Below, one piece after another: positions 17,877 through 27,345 of a stretch of 64,000 nt of DNA; position 1 is the first letter of the stretch; every line of letters starts with the position of its first letter. Position numbers and translations under genes: made by a program. The DNA is from Alphaproteobacteria bacterium (GTDB taxonomy: Bacteria; Pseudomonadota; Alphaproteobacteria; ATCC43930; CGMCC-115725): positions 1 to 64,000 of the forward strand of contig JAFAYW010000294.1 in NCBI GenBank assembly GCA_019240125.1, read 5' to 3'. Below the pieces are notes generated by a model. It did no database searches and was not told the origin of the DNA. It saw nothing but the letters and a program-made list of their open reading frames with translations.

Positions 17877-18304
17877 TGCTGGCTTGGCGCGGGGACCAGG
17901 CGCCGCGTCTCCAGAGTGACGGATCGGGCGCGCAGCCCCGATCGCCATGCGATCGTAGAGTCGATCGCGTAAATGGCCATTGCCGACGAGCCATTCGGGG
18001 CTGCCGCCCCGGCGGCGGTCCGCGCCAGAGGCCGGGCACGCAGCTCCCAACGGAAACCGTCCCCGTCATCACCGGCCGCCAGGCCGGAGGCGATGACTCC
18101 GGACTGCGCGAAGGCTGCAAGGTGCGACTGTGCCCGCTCGACCGCCTCGTCGACCCGTGAGGCCGTGTCGGCCGCGAAGAGCCCGCCGCGCCCCGCCTCG
18201 AACAGACCGACCAGGGCCAGCATCGCGATAACCAGCGCGATGACGACCTCAAGCAACGTGAAGCCGGCTGTCCCGCGCGAGGGTTCAGCCGGCGTCAGCA
18301 ACAC
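17873..18304 (-). CDS. gspI: Type II secretion minor pseudopilin GspI
   Basis: This is a 143-residue pseudopilin with a short leader ending in Gly and the motif FTLLEVVIALVIAMLAL. GspI nucleates the pseudopilus tip. It starts with GTG at 18304, which places the leader at typical length, and is coupled to gspJ by an ATGA overlap. It follows gspE after 89 bases. The assignment rests on size and gene order (E-I-J-x-K), since minor pseudopilins are poorly conserved. Confidence 0.82.
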   Translation of the reverse strand: MLLTPAEPSRGTAGFTLLEVVIALVIAMLALVGLFEAGRGGLFAADTASRVDEAVERAQSHLAAFAQSGVIASGLAAGDDGDGFRWELRARPLARTAAGAAAPNGSSAMAIYAIDSTIAWRSGLRARSVTLETRRLVPAPSQQ

Positions 18305-18393
18305 CGATCTGCCCGATCGGTCGAGCCACCCGGATCACGGCTGAGCCGCTGCGCTCCGCCAGGGATCTCTGGCCGGCGGAAGAGCATTGGCCG

Positions 18394-20151
18394 TCACGCC
18401 TCGCCGCGGATGCAGCGCGCAACTTCCTCGACCGTCGTATCGCCGTCCAGAACCGCCGCCAGCCCGGCATCGAACAGGGTTCGCATCCCGTCCTCGACCG
18501 CGGCGCGCTCGATCGCGCTCTGGTCAGCGCGTTCGATGATCAGGCGATCGGTGGCGCGGGTCGGCACCAGCAGTTCGGCGATGGCGCGGCGGCCGCGATA
18601 TCCGGTGCCGCGGCATTCGCCGCAACCCACCGCCCGGTAATACGGCCGATACACTGCGTCCGCCGCGATCCGGTCGAGGCCGAAGCGCTCGACCAACACC
18701 GGTGGCATCGGTTCGGCCGCCTTGCAGTGCGGGCACAGCCGCCGCACCAGTCGCTGCGCCAAAACTCCCTTCAGCGTGGCTGAGATCAGATAATCCTCGA
18801 CCCCCATGTCGCGCATCCGAGTGATGGTCGCCGCCGCGGAATTGGTATGCAGGGTCGACAGCACGAGATGCCCGGTCAGCGATGCCTGCACCGCGATCTC
18901 GGCGGTCTCCAGATCTCGGATCTCGCCGATCATGATAACATCGGGGTCCTGGCGCAGGATCGAGCGCAGCAGGCTGACAAAATCCAGCCCGATCTGCGGC
19001 TTGACCTGGATCTGGTTGATCCCCGCCAGCTGGTATTCTATCGGGTCCTCGACCGTGACGATGTTGCGGGCGATCGAGTTCAATTGCAGTAGCCCGGCAT
19101 AAAGCGTCGTCGTCTTGCCGCTCCCGGTCGGCCCCGTGACGAGAACCAGCCCATTTGGCAGATCGAGCAATCGCCGCAGGTCCGTGACGATCCCTTCCGG
19201 CAGCCCGAGCCTGCCGAAATCGAGATCAACCGCGCTGCGGTCGAGCACCCGCAAGACGACACTTTCGCCGTGCAGCGACGGGACGGTGGAGACGCGCAGA
19301 TCAATCTCATGGCCGCGTACCGTCAGACGGATACGGCCATCCTGCGGCAGGCGCCGCTCGGCGATATCGAGCCGCGCCATGATCTTGATGCGCGACACGA
19401 TCGCCGCGGTCAGCCGCGTTGGCGGGGGCTCGGCCTCGTGCAATACGCCATCGTAGCGATAACGCACCCGCAGCCGGTCTTCGAATGGCTCGATATGCAC
19501 ATCCGAGGCATGCGTCTCGACAGCCCGCGCGATCAGCTGGTTGACGAGGCGGATGACCGGCGCCTCGCTGGCGAGATCACGCAGTCGTTCGGCATCCGCG
19601 TCGGCATCGTCGTCGTCTTCGGCGTCGCCGGCGATAGCCTCGTCGATTGCGTCGGCACCGTCCGACTCGGCATAAAGCCGATCGAGCGCGGCGTCGAGTT
19701 CGATCGGCACCGCCACCGCGATCTCGACCCGGCATCCCAACGCCGCGGCAATGGCGGCCGGCGTGAACTGGTCGAGAGGGTCGGCCAATGCCACCGCCAC
19801 CCGGTCGTCGTACGCCGCGATCGGGATGGCGTGCGCCTTGCGCAAAAACTTTGCCTTCAGGCGGTCGGTGAACAGCGCGACCGCGGGATAGTCGCTGGCC
19901 CCGACGAGCGGGGCGGCGAGCAGCTGGGACAGCGCCTCGGCAAGGCTGCGCTCGCTGACCATTCCCAACTGGGTCAGCACCCGGTGCAATCGCTCGCCGG
20001 TCTCGGCCTCGACGCGTCGGGCGCGCTCCAGCAGCCGCCGGTCGATGGCGCCGTTTTCCACCAGCAGCTCGCCAAGCCGCGCGGCAGCATCACCGGCGGT
20101 GTCGGGTAGAAGCGCGCCGGGCTTCGGCGCCGCGTAGACATCGATGCTCAT
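18394..20151 (-). CDS. gspE: Type II secretion assembly ATPase GspE
   Basis: The protein has 585 residues. An N-terminal GspE/PilB-type helical domain (RLGELLVENGAI) precedes a second N-domain with an acidic Asp/Glu-rich insert near residue 185. The ATPase core has Walker A GPTGSGKTTTLYA (about 338), an Asp box, Walker B VIMIGEIRDLETAE and the His box LSTLHTNSA. The tetracysteine zinc motif reads CPHC...CGEC (about 472-516). It powers pseudopilus extension at the inner membrane. ATG 20151 is preferred over a TTG 17 codons upstream, although both ribosome sites are weak. It heads the left gsp operon and is divergent from gspF. Confidence 0.93.
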   Translation of the reverse strand: MSIDVYAAPKPGALLPDTAGDAAARLGELLVENGAIDRRLLERARRVEAETGERLHRVLTQLGMVSERSLAEALSQLLAAPLVGASDYPAVALFTDRLKAKFLRKAHAIPIAAYDDRVAVALADPLDQFTPAAIAAALGCRVEIAVAVPIELDAALDRLYAESDGADAIDEAIAGDAEDDDDADADAERLRDLASEAPVIRLVNQLIARAVETHASDVHIEPFEDRLRVRYRYDGVLHEAEPPPTRLTAAIVSRIKIMARLDIAERRLPQDGRIRLTVRGHEIDLRVSTVPSLHGESVVLRVLDRSAVDLDFGRLGLPEGIVTDLRRLLDLPNGLVLVTGPTGSGKTTTLYAGLLQLNSIARNIVTVEDPIEYQLAGINQIQVKPQIGLDFVSLLRSILRQDPDVIMIGEIRDLETAEIAVQASLTGHLVLSTLHTNSAAATITRMRDMGVEDYLISATLKGVLAQRLVRRLCPHCKAAEPMPPVLVERFGLDRIAADAVYRPYYRAVGCGECRGTGYRGRRAIAELLVPTRATDRLIIERADQSAIERAAVEDGMRTLFDAGLAAVLDGDTTVEEVARCIRGEA

Positions 20152-20332
20152 GTGATGGGCGATCTTCGCAGAGATGGCCGGCTCTGTCGATGCGGGCCGC
20201 AATCGCGCCGTGCCCGCTTATGGCTGCGGCCGGCGATTTTCGCTAATGTGAGACCGGTCGTACCGGCCGACACAGGCACCACGCGTCGCGCGCGAGTCGG
20301 ATCACACAGCGCAGCTAACTCGGTAGAGCAGG

Positions 20333-21556
20333 ATGCCGCAATTTCGCTGGTCGGCGGTCGATGGCGGCGGTGTCGTCGGACACGGCGTCATCGATGCGCC
20401 CGACCGTGGCAGCGCGGTCGAGCGGCTGCAGCGGCAAGGCCGCATCGTCCTCCGTGCCGACCCGATCGAGGGGCGTGCCGGCTGGCGGCATCTGCTCGAC
20501 ATCAACCTGACCAGCGAGCGCGGCCTCGATTCCGCGACGCTGTGCGAGGTGACGCGCGAGCTGGCGACGATGCTGGCCGCTGGCCAGGATCTCGATCGCG
20601 CGTTGCGGTTCGTCGCCGAGCATACGCCCCGCGCCCGCACGCGCGTCATTCTCCAGCGGGTACGCGACAAGGTGCGTGATGGCAGTTCGCTCGCGGCGGC
20701 GCTCGCCGGCGAGCCGAGGAGTTTTTCGCGGCTCTACATCGGGCTGGTTCGCGCCGGGGAGGCGGGCGGCTCCCTGCCGGCGACACTCGACCGGCTGGCC
20801 TCGCTGCTCGAACGCGAGCGCAGCCTCAATACCAGCCTGCGCGCCGCGCTGGTCTACCCGGTTATCCTGGTGCTCGCGGCGATCGGATCGATCGTGCTGC
20901 TGCTGGAGTATGTTCTGCCGCAATTTGTCCCGGTCTTCGAGCAGGCTGGTGCGAAACTGCCGGCTTCGACGCGCATCCTGATCGCGCTGGGCGATGCGGT
21001 CCGGGTCGCCGGGCCCTGGGCAATAATAGGCCTGCTGGTGGCCGTCGTGGTGGGACGCCGGGTGATCGCACAGCCGGCCGCCCGGACGCGCGTTGACTAT
21101 TGGCTCCTGCGGCTTCCTGGCCTTGGCCTGTTGACTCGCGAGACCATTGCGGGGCGGCTGACGCGGACTCTCGGCAGTCTCTTACAGAATGGCGTGGCGT
21201 TGATGCCGGCACTGATCATCGCGCGCGACGCGCTCGGCAATCTCGCCGCTGCGGCGGCGGTCGACGCCGCGGCAACCACTGCGAAAGGGGGCGGCGGGCT
21301 GGCCGCTCCGCTGGCCGCCTCGGGCCTGTTCCCGCCGCGCATGACGCACCTGCTGCAACTTGGCGAGGAGGCGGCGCAGCTTGCCGCGATGTCGTTGAAG
21401 GCGGCCGACATCCATGAAGAGCGCGCACGCCTGATGACCCAGCGCCTGGTCGCGCTGACGGTGCCTGTCATCACAATCCTGATGGGGGCCGCGGTCGCCG
21501 GCATTATCGGTTCGCTGCTTACCGCGATGCTGAGCCTCAACGATCTCGCGATGTAG
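20333..21556 (+). CDS. gspF: Type II secretion inner-membrane platform protein GspF
   Basis: The protein has 407 residues. Two homologous GspF domains contain LCEVTRELATMLAAGQDLD and LTRTLGSLLQNGVALMPALI. Membrane helices lie near 175-200, 225-245 and 380-405. GspF is the polytopic platform that couples the GspE motor to the pseudopilus. It is transcribed away from gspE across a 181-base divergent spacer, an unusual split because the two are normally adjacent on the same strand. It converges on the TPR gene, and the 39-base gap shows no clear terminator. Confidence 0.92.
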   Translation: MPQFRWSAVDGGGVVGHGVIDAPDRGSAVERLQRQGRIVLRADPIEGRAGWRHLLDINLTSERGLDSATLCEVTRELATMLAAGQDLDRALRFVAEHTPRARTRVILQRVRDKVRDGSSLAAALAGEPRSFSRLYIGLVRAGEAGGSLPATLDRLASLLERERSLNTSLRAALVYPVILVLAAIGSIVLLLEYVLPQFVPVFEQAGAKLPASTRILIALGDAVRVAGPWAIIGLLVAVVVGRRVIAQPAARTRVDYWLLRLPGLGLLTRETIAGRLTRTLGSLLQNGVALMPALIIARDALGNLAAAAAVDAAATTAKGGGGLAAPLAASGLFPPRMTHLLQLGEEAAQLAAMSLKAADIHEERARLMTQRLVALTVPVITILMGAAVAGIIGSLLTAMLSLNDLAM

Positions 21557-21595
21557 CCGGTCACGACCCTCGAAGGCTCGGGTGGCCGGGGGACC

Positions 21596-22837
21596 CTACT
21601 TGGGCAGGCTCGGCGCTGTGCCGACGGGTTGCCCTGCCAGCCTGTCCTTGGGGAGCGCCTCAACCTGCTGCAGCTGGCGCTCGATCTTCTTGTCTTCGAG
21701 ATGGTTGCGGGCGGCCCAGTCGATGACGGGCTGAGCCGCCGGCGCGTCATGGCAGGCAATCGCCGCCGCCAGGAAGACATAAGCATCGTAGGGCGATTTG
21801 TGGGTCGTCCAGTTTTGCTGGGCGAAGTCGAGCGCGTGTCGGCTGTCGTGCTCGATCTCCAGGGTAAAGCGAGAGGCATCTCTAAGATGCAGCACATCGC
21901 CCTGCTGCTGGGCCGCCACGAAGCGGGAAGCCAAATCGGCCCGATCGTTTCGGAACCCGGGGTCGCCGGTGATCTGCTCGGCCAATACCAGCCGTAGATA
22001 CAACGCGTCGATTCGTTCGAAACCGCGCAACAGACGCAGCACGATTGCCGCGCCCGCATGATCGAGCAGGTAATCGGCGTAGACCGTGAGCGCGTATACA
22101 TTGCGCGGGTCCAATGCCAGCGCCTGCTTCAGGTAATCCGTCGCGCGCGGATCATCGCGGCGGACCGCGATCTCACCCAGGATGGTCAGCGCCCATAAAA
22201 GCTGGGCGGAGTCCGTTGTCGGCATATGCGCGATGGCGTCTGACAGCGCCGTGAAGCTGGCGTCGCTTTCCCCGGTCTGGGAGTCGACGCTGGCACGACA
22301 GGCCGCCGCCGTCAGACCGGGGCGGATGCGACCGAAGCGGGCGCAGGAATCCTTGGCCGTATCGAACTCGCCGGTCGCTTCCGCAACGCTCGCGAGGAGA
22401 AGCAGGGCCCCCGGATTCTCCGGCTCGTCGTGCAAGACCTCGCGAAGTTGCGCGGTGGCGCCGGCAAAATCGTGTTGCGCCTGCAGGATTCGCGCTCGCA
22501 TGATGCGCAGGGCAGGGGAGGCCGGTTCGTCCGACCACCAGCGCGCCAGCGTGCCGCGCGCATATCCGACAAAGCGCGGATCAGCCTCCGCGACTCCCAT
22601 GGCAAGCTGCCGTGCCGCCAGGTTCATCGCCAGCTGCTGACTGCTCGGGTCAGTCGCGAGCTGACCCGCGAGACTGCGCATCTGCCGCATCCGCGGGTCG
22701 GCGTTTGGTAGACCCGTTTCGAGGATCTGCGCGTCATCGGTCGGGACAAATGGCGCCGCCGACGCCGCGGCGAGCGTCAGGCAGGGGGCACCCACGACAA
22801 ACCCGGCGCCCAAGGCGAAGCGGATCAGCCTCGACAC
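21596..22837 (-). CDS. Exported TPR-repeat protein
   Basis: This 413-residue protein has a signal peptide (GAGFVVGAPCLTLAAASAAP) and a helical-repeat body with TPR-like segments. One runs ARILQAQHDFAGATAQLREVL, another DYLKQALALDPRNVYALTVY. It probably acts in the periplasm as a protein-binding scaffold. The start is GTG 22837. It is divergent from the HupE operon. TPR, HupE/UreJ and DUF4331 genes occur together here; I recall such neighbourhoods in other bacteria but cannot check. A chaperone or adaptor role for the DUF4331 or propeller proteins is possible. Confidence 0.8.
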   Translation of the reverse strand: MSRLIRFALGAGFVVGAPCLTLAAASAAPFVPTDDAQILETGLPNADPRMRQMRSLAGQLATDPSSQQLAMNLAARQLAMGVAEADPRFVGYARGTLARWWSDEPASPALRIMRARILQAQHDFAGATAQLREVLHDEPENPGALLLLASVAEATGEFDTAKDSCARFGRIRPGLTAAACRASVDSQTGESDASFTALSDAIAHMPTTDSAQLLWALTILGEIAVRRDDPRATDYLKQALALDPRNVYALTVYADYLLDHAGAAIVLRLLRGFERIDALYLRLVLAEQITGDPGFRNDRADLASRFVAAQQQGDVLHLRDASRFTLEIEHDSRHALDFAQQNWTTHKSPYDAYVFLAAAIACHDAPAAQPVIDWAARNHLEDKKIERQLQQVEALPKDRLAGQPVGTAPSLPK

Positions 22838-23002
22838 GGATACGCTACTCGCTGGCTGATCTCATAGATCGACATCGTAGCCCGATTATAGCCGCACTCG
22901 GCGAGCGATTGCGCTTCAGCCTTGTCAAGAAACCCCGCCGCACACCATTCTTCAGCGGCGCGCGGCCGAATGCCGGCGAGATCAATTGGATAGGGCGCCG
23001 GC

Positions 23003-23620
23003 ATGAGCCGCATAGGCACCGCTACGTCGATGGCGGCACTCCCATTGATGACCGTCGCCTTAATGATCTCCGCCGCCGGGCCGGCCTTGGCCCACACCGG
23101 CGATGGCGGCGCGTCGGGCTTTGTTCCCGGGTTTCTGCACCCGCTATCCGGATTTGACCACCTGCTCGCCATGGTGAGCGTCGGTATCTGGGGCGCCGAA
23201 CTTGGCGCGCCGGCGATCTGGCTGTTGCCGATAACATTTCCTCTGGTCATGGCGTTTGGCGGCGTGCTCGGGGTCATTGGGATGCCATTGCCGGGCACCG
23301 AGCTGCTGATCGCGCTCTCCGTCCTGGTGCTGGGGAGCCTGGTTGCCTGGGGGAGGCGGATTCCTCTGGGGGTTGCGATGGTCGTTGTCGCCATTTTCGC
23401 GATCGCGCACGGTCATGCGCATGGCGTAGAGCTGCCGAGTTCGGCCGATGCCATCGGGTTTACCGTGGGGTTTGTGATCGCCACCGGATTGCTGCATCTC
23501 GCTGGCATCGTCATCGGGCTGGTAAGCCGCTGGCCGATCGGGGTTACGGCGATCCGCGTCTGCGGCGTGCTGGTGGCCGTTGCCGGCGGCTATTTTCTTC
23601 TCGGTCACGCCCCTGCGTGA
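23003..23620 (+). CDS. HupE/UreJ-family membrane protein
   Basis: The protein has 205 residues with a signal peptide ending near PALAHTGD and about five further membrane helices. The family motif HPLSGFDHLLAMVSVGIWGA is intact, and a His-rich AHGHAHGVE segment lies near residue 135. HupE/UreJ proteins are small permeases associated with nickel or cobalt supply to hydrogenase and urease, but no such enzyme is encoded here. It is first in a three-gene coupled set; its stop overlaps the next GTG start as GTGA. Confidence 0.87.
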   Translation: MSRIGTATSMAALPLMTVALMISAAGPALAHTGDGGASGFVPGFLHPLSGFDHLLAMVSVGIWGAELGAPAIWLLPITFPLVMAFGGVLGVIGMPLPGTELLIALSVLVLGSLVAWGRRIPLGVAMVVVAIFAIAHGHAHGVELPSSADAIGFTVGFVIATGLLHLAGIVIGLVSRWPIGVTAIRVCGVLVAVAGGYFLLGHAPA

Positions 23621-24246
23621 GCGGCAAGCGCGTTCCATTAACAGCGCAATGGCTCGGCTTGGCTCTTATCGTCGGGTTGCTGCCGGCTCGCGCCGAAGCG
23701 CACACCGCGTTGCAGAGCATGGGCAGCTTTTGGGCAGGGGTGGCCCACCTGCTGACCTCATTCGATCAGGTGGGATTCCTGCTCGGCCTGGCGATCTGGA
23801 CGCGATTTCACGAACAGCGCCTCGATGCCCTCGTCATCGCCGCGGCCTTTGTCGCGGTCAACGCCGGCGCGTTTATCGGCGCGGCCTTTGTACAGCCTAA
23901 CACCTTCGACCTCACCGGCCCGCTGGCTGCTTTGTTGATCATCGTCGGCGCGGCTGGCGCGGCGCGGCTGCGAACCGGCGCCGCAGCTCTGATTGGAGTC
24001 ACCGCTATCGGCGGCGCCATGGCAGGAAGCGTAGCAGCCGACGCGGCCGCAGGCTTTACGCTGGCGCTGTTTGCCGCTGGCGGTGGGCTCGCGGCCTCGG
24101 CAGTGCTGAGCTACGGGCTGCTGGCGATGCGCCGGGTCGAGGTCGAATGGGGCTACATCGCGCTGCGTGCCGGGTCGAGCTGGGTCGCGGCGATCGGCCT
24201 GATGGTCCTGGCGCTTGCCATCGCACGTCATTTCGGCCGGGTGTGA
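23617..24246 (+). CDS. HupE/UreJ-like membrane protein, second copy
   Basis: This 209-residue membrane protein starts with GTG inside the stop of the previous gene. It has a signal peptide (LALIVGLLPARAEAHT) and about six hydrophobic helices. SFWAGVAHLLTSFDQVGFLLGLAIW is a diverged form of the HupE motif, with Gln in place of the usual His after Asp. The motif change suggests altered metal coordination or substrate. It probably works with its two neighbours, since all three are translationally coupled. Confidence 0.75.
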   Translation: MSGKRVPLTAQWLGLALIVGLLPARAEAHTALQSMGSFWAGVAHLLTSFDQVGFLLGLAIWTRFHEQRLDALVIAAAFVAVNAGAFIGAAFVQPNTFDLTGPLAALLIIVGAAGAARLRTGAAALIGVTAIGGAMAGSVAADAAAGFTLALFAAGGGLAASAVLSYGLLAMRRVEVEWGYIALRAGSSWVAAIGLMVLALAIARHFGRV

Positions 24247-25385
24247 TGCGGCATCTCTGGGTGCTGGTCCTGCTGGCGCTGTCGCTGGGAGGGCCGGCTC
24301 AGGCTCACCTCGCGTCCGACAGTTATCTGCGAATCGAAATCGCCGGCGACGGGCGTATCAGCGGGCAGTGGGATATCGCCTTGCGCGACCTCGATGTGGC
24401 CGTCGGTCTTGATGCCGATCAGGATGGCACGATCACCTGGGGCGAACTGCGCGCGCAGCAACAGGCGGTCGAAAACTACGCCTTCAGCCGGTTGACCATT
24501 GCCCGAGGTGCGCAGGCCTGCCGGCTGCTTCCGACAACGCTGATGGTCGATCGCCATGCCGGAAGTACCTATGCCGTGCTCCCCTTCGGTGCCGAGTGCC
24601 CCGCCGAGGGTGAATTTTCGCTGCGTTATCGCCTGCTCTTCGACCTCGACCCCAGTCATCGCGGGCTGCTGACGATCGATGATCGCGGCGTCACAACAGC
24701 CGAAGTCTTGACGCCAGAGCATGCCGAAGTGGCGCTCGGTCGCGGCCCGCAAGGATTTGTCTATCGCGCGCTGCAGTTCCTCGAGCTCGGATTCGACCAC
24801 ATCCTGCTCGGCTATGACCACCTGCTGTTCGTCTCGGTGCTGCTGGTCACCGCCGTCTTCGATCGCGCCGGTTCCACGCACCTGGTGCCGATCGACAATC
24901 TGGGACGCGTCGTCGGGGAGACGGCGAAAACCCTGACCGCGTTCACCCTGGCGCACGCGACCGTTCTGATACCGGCCGTGCTTGGGGTGATCAACGTGCC
25001 CGCCCGGCTGGTCGAACCGGCGGTCGCGCTGACCATCATCCTGGCCGGACTCGATAATCTTCGCTCGATTCTGCCGCGCCTGCGCTGGCAGGTGGCGTTT
25101 TTCTTCGGCCTCGTTCATGGGCTTTCATTCGCCAGCGCGCTTGGTCCGATGCGATTGCACCCCGCCGATCTCGCGCTGGCGCTGGCGTGTTTCAACCTGG
25201 GTGTCGAGGGTGGTCAGCTCGCCCTCGCGGCGCTGGTGATACCGACGGCCTTCGCCCTGCGTAAAGAGTTCGCCTACCGCGTCCTCGTCGTGCCTGTCAT
25301 CTCGCTCGGAGCGGCCGCCTTGGCAGGGGTATGGTTGATCGATCGGGTGTTCGGGCTTGATATCCTGTCGCTTCAACCGCGCTAG
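24246..25385 (+). CDS. HupE/UreJ-2 family protein with extracytoplasmic EF-hand domain
   Basis: The protein has 379 residues from ATG 24246, which overlaps the preceding stop as TGATG; the ORF track start is 33 codons too early. A signal peptide (LLALSLGGPAQAH) leads to an extracytoplasmic domain of about 160 residues. A canonical EF-hand loop DADQDGTITWGE sits at about 56-67. The C-terminal half has about seven helices and the motif LELGFDHILLGYDHLLF, typical of the HupE/UreJ_2 family. Calcium binding outside the membrane is likely from the loop; the transported substrate is unknown. Confidence 0.83.
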   Translation: MRHLWVLVLLALSLGGPAQAHLASDSYLRIEIAGDGRISGQWDIALRDLDVAVGLDADQDGTITWGELRAQQQAVENYAFSRLTIARGAQACRLLPTTLMVDRHAGSTYAVLPFGAECPAEGEFSLRYRLLFDLDPSHRGLLTIDDRGVTTAEVLTPEHAEVALGRGPQGFVYRALQFLELGFDHILLGYDHLLFVSVLLVTAVFDRAGSTHLVPIDNLGRVVGETAKTLTAFTLAHATVLIPAVLGVINVPARLVEPAVALTIILAGLDNLRSILPRLRWQVAFFFGLVHGLSFASALGPMRLHPADLALALACFNLGVEGGQLALAALVIPTAFALRKEFAYRVLVVPVISLGAAALAGVWLIDRVFGLDILSLQPR

Positions 25386-25591
25386 CATGCCCCCCCAGTT
25401 GGGGCGCCAGATGGCCTCGTTTATCAACTTGTTAGTCACGCCCGGCCGCTCCCGGCGACGGAGACTTCCGGTTCAGAGAAGACGTGGGCGGAACTAAGGG
25501 GTTTCCGAGTTGGCGGATAACCGAAAGCGTCAGTTGCACCGACATGAAAAAAATTTAACAATCCAAGAACATGACGAGACGAGGTGATCGT

Positions 25592-27334
25592 ATGAAGCGT
25601 CTCAAGACGGCTGCATCGTGGCGGGTTTCCCTGCTACTGGCCACATTGAGTATTTGCGGGGTCGCGGCTGAATCCCGCGCCCAGGGAATCTACGTTGCCA
25701 GCCAAGACAGTTCGGTCCTGTCGGTTGTCAATGGCGCTGCTCTGGCGCTGACGGCGACAATCCCGACCGGCAGCGCACCCCTTGGGGTTGCTGTGACGAC
25801 GGACGGCTCGACCGTGCTGGTCGCCAACTCCGGCAGCAATACCGTGTCGATTATTGACGCCGCGAGCGGCGTGGTCTCGGCGACGGTAGCCGTCGGCAAG
25901 CAGCCGAGCGGCATCGCCGTCGCGCCGAATGGCGCGACCGCTTATGTTGCTAATACGCTCGACAATACCGTTTCAGTTATATCGGTAGCGACCGCCAAGG
26001 TCGTCGCGACCGTGCCGGTCGGGTTGTCGCCCTTCGGTGTCGCCGTGACGCCCAACGGCGCTGCGGTTTATGTCGCCAACAGCTTCGACAACACCGTCTC
26101 GGCGATCTCGGGGGCTAATAACACCGTTTCAGCGACCGTTCCGGTCGGCGCCTCGCCGAGCGGCGTCGCCGCTTCGCCCGACGGCTCGACCGTGTACGTG
26201 ACGAACACGTTAGACAACACAGTGTCGGCGATCGCGGTCTCCAGCAACTCGGTCACGTCCACGATCGCGGTCGGCGCCCATCCCTTCGGCATCGCCAGCT
26301 CGGCTGACAGCACCAGGGTGTATGTCGCCAACATGCAGGACGGCAACCTGTCGGTTGCGCCTGTTGCTGGCGGCTCGCCATCGACGGTGACGTTGGGTGG
26401 CGCTCCCTATGGCGTAAGCCTCAGCCCGGACGGGACCCAGATCTACGTCGTGAACCCGGGCGTCAGAACGCTGGCGATCATCAGTGCGTCGAGCACCACC
26501 GTCACGGCTTCCGTTTCGGTCCCGGGCAAGCCGGCCTCGCTCGGTGTGTTTGCCGGCGCGAAGACTCCAGCCAGTTCGGCCCTTGTTGCGGCGATCCTGC
26601 CGCTGAGCCGCTCTGTCGGCGTCGGCAATACCTCATCGGTTTTCGCGACCGTGCTCAATTCGAAGAGCACCGCGCTGACCGGCTGCCAGGTGTCGTTCGC
26701 GTCCGCGCCTACCGGGCTGACGGTCGCCTATCAGACGACGAACGCCAGCAACCAGCCGACCGGCTCCGCCAACCAGCCTTTCGGGCTGGCGGCGAATGGC
26801 TCGCAATCTCTGGTCCTGACGTTCAACGATGCCAACGCCCTGCAGACCAGCTCGCAGCCGCTGCTCTTTCAGTGCACAGGGACTTCTCCGGCGGCGATCG
26901 TCGCGGGTCTGGACCTTCCTGTCCTGACCTTCTCGACCACTCCGACGCCCGACATCATCCCGATCAGCGCGACTGCCACGAATGACGGGATCCTGACGGT
27001 TCCGGTTAATGGGGCTGGTGCCTTTGCGGTTGCCGCGATTGATATCGGGGCGGCCGGCTCGCTGACGGCTCTTGTCGATACGCAGGGCGTGCCGTTGCCG
27101 CTCACGCTGACGATCTGTCAGTCCAACGCCAGCAATAACGGCGCGTGCAGCAGCACCCTCAACTCGACGGCGCCGGCGACGTTCGCGACTAACGGCACAC
27201 TGACCTACTCGGTCTTTGTGACTCCGACCGGCGCCATTCCGTTTTCGCCGGGAACATCGCGCATCTTCGTCCGGTTCGTCGATGCCAACAACGTTGCATA
27301 CGGGGCGACGAGCGTCGCTGTCCGGACGAATTAA
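25592..27334 (+). CDS. Exported YVTN-family beta-propeller protein
   Basis: The protein has 580 residues. A signal peptide (VSLLLATLSICGVAAESRAQ) is followed by about seven YVTN repeats (about 32-316), each like VAVTPDGSTVLVANSGSNTV. These should close a single beta-propeller. Residues about 325-580 form a different beta-rich, Ser/Thr/Ala-rich region without a family I recognise. ATG 25592 is chosen over 25571 because GAGGTGAT lies five bases before it. It lies between the two halves of the T2SS, six bases or so from the DUF4331 gene on the same strand, and is a strong candidate secretion client or surface-binding protein. Confidence 0.85.
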   Translation: MKRLKTAASWRVSLLLATLSICGVAAESRAQGIYVASQDSSVLSVVNGAALALTATIPTGSAPLGVAVTTDGSTVLVANSGSNTVSIIDAASGVVSATVAVGKQPSGIAVAPNGATAYVANTLDNTVSVISVATAKVVATVPVGLSPFGVAVTPNGAAVYVANSFDNTVSAISGANNTVSATVPVGASPSGVAASPDGSTVYVTNTLDNTVSAIAVSSNSVTSTIAVGAHPFGIASSADSTRVYVANMQDGNLSVAPVAGGSPSTVTLGGAPYGVSLSPDGTQIYVVNPGVRTLAIISASSTTVTASVSVPGKPASLGVFAGAKTPASSALVAAILPLSRSVGVGNTSSVFATVLNSKSTALTGCQVSFASAPTGLTVAYQTTNASNQPTGSANQPFGLAANGSQSLVLTFNDANALQTSSQPLLFQCTGTSPAAIVAGLDLPVLTFSTTPTPDIIPISATATNDGILTVPVNGAGAFAVAAIDIGAAGSLTALVDTQGVPLPLTLTICQSNASNNGACSSTLNSTAPATFATNGTLTYSVFVTPTGAIPFSPGTSRIFVRFVDANNVAYGATSVAVRTN

Positions 27335-27345
27335 GGGGAATGCCA

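Noticed and set aside
20305-20345. tRNA-like AGCTAACTCGGTAGAGCA segment before gspF
   Set aside because: Only the D-arm resemblance is present; no anticodon stem, TPsiC arm or acceptor pairing can be formed, and gspF starts within it.
25685-26540. Repeated motifs that might be a DNA tandem repeat or CRISPR-like array
   Set aside because: The repetition is at protein level (YVTN propeller blades) and the DNA copies are diverged, with no spacers.
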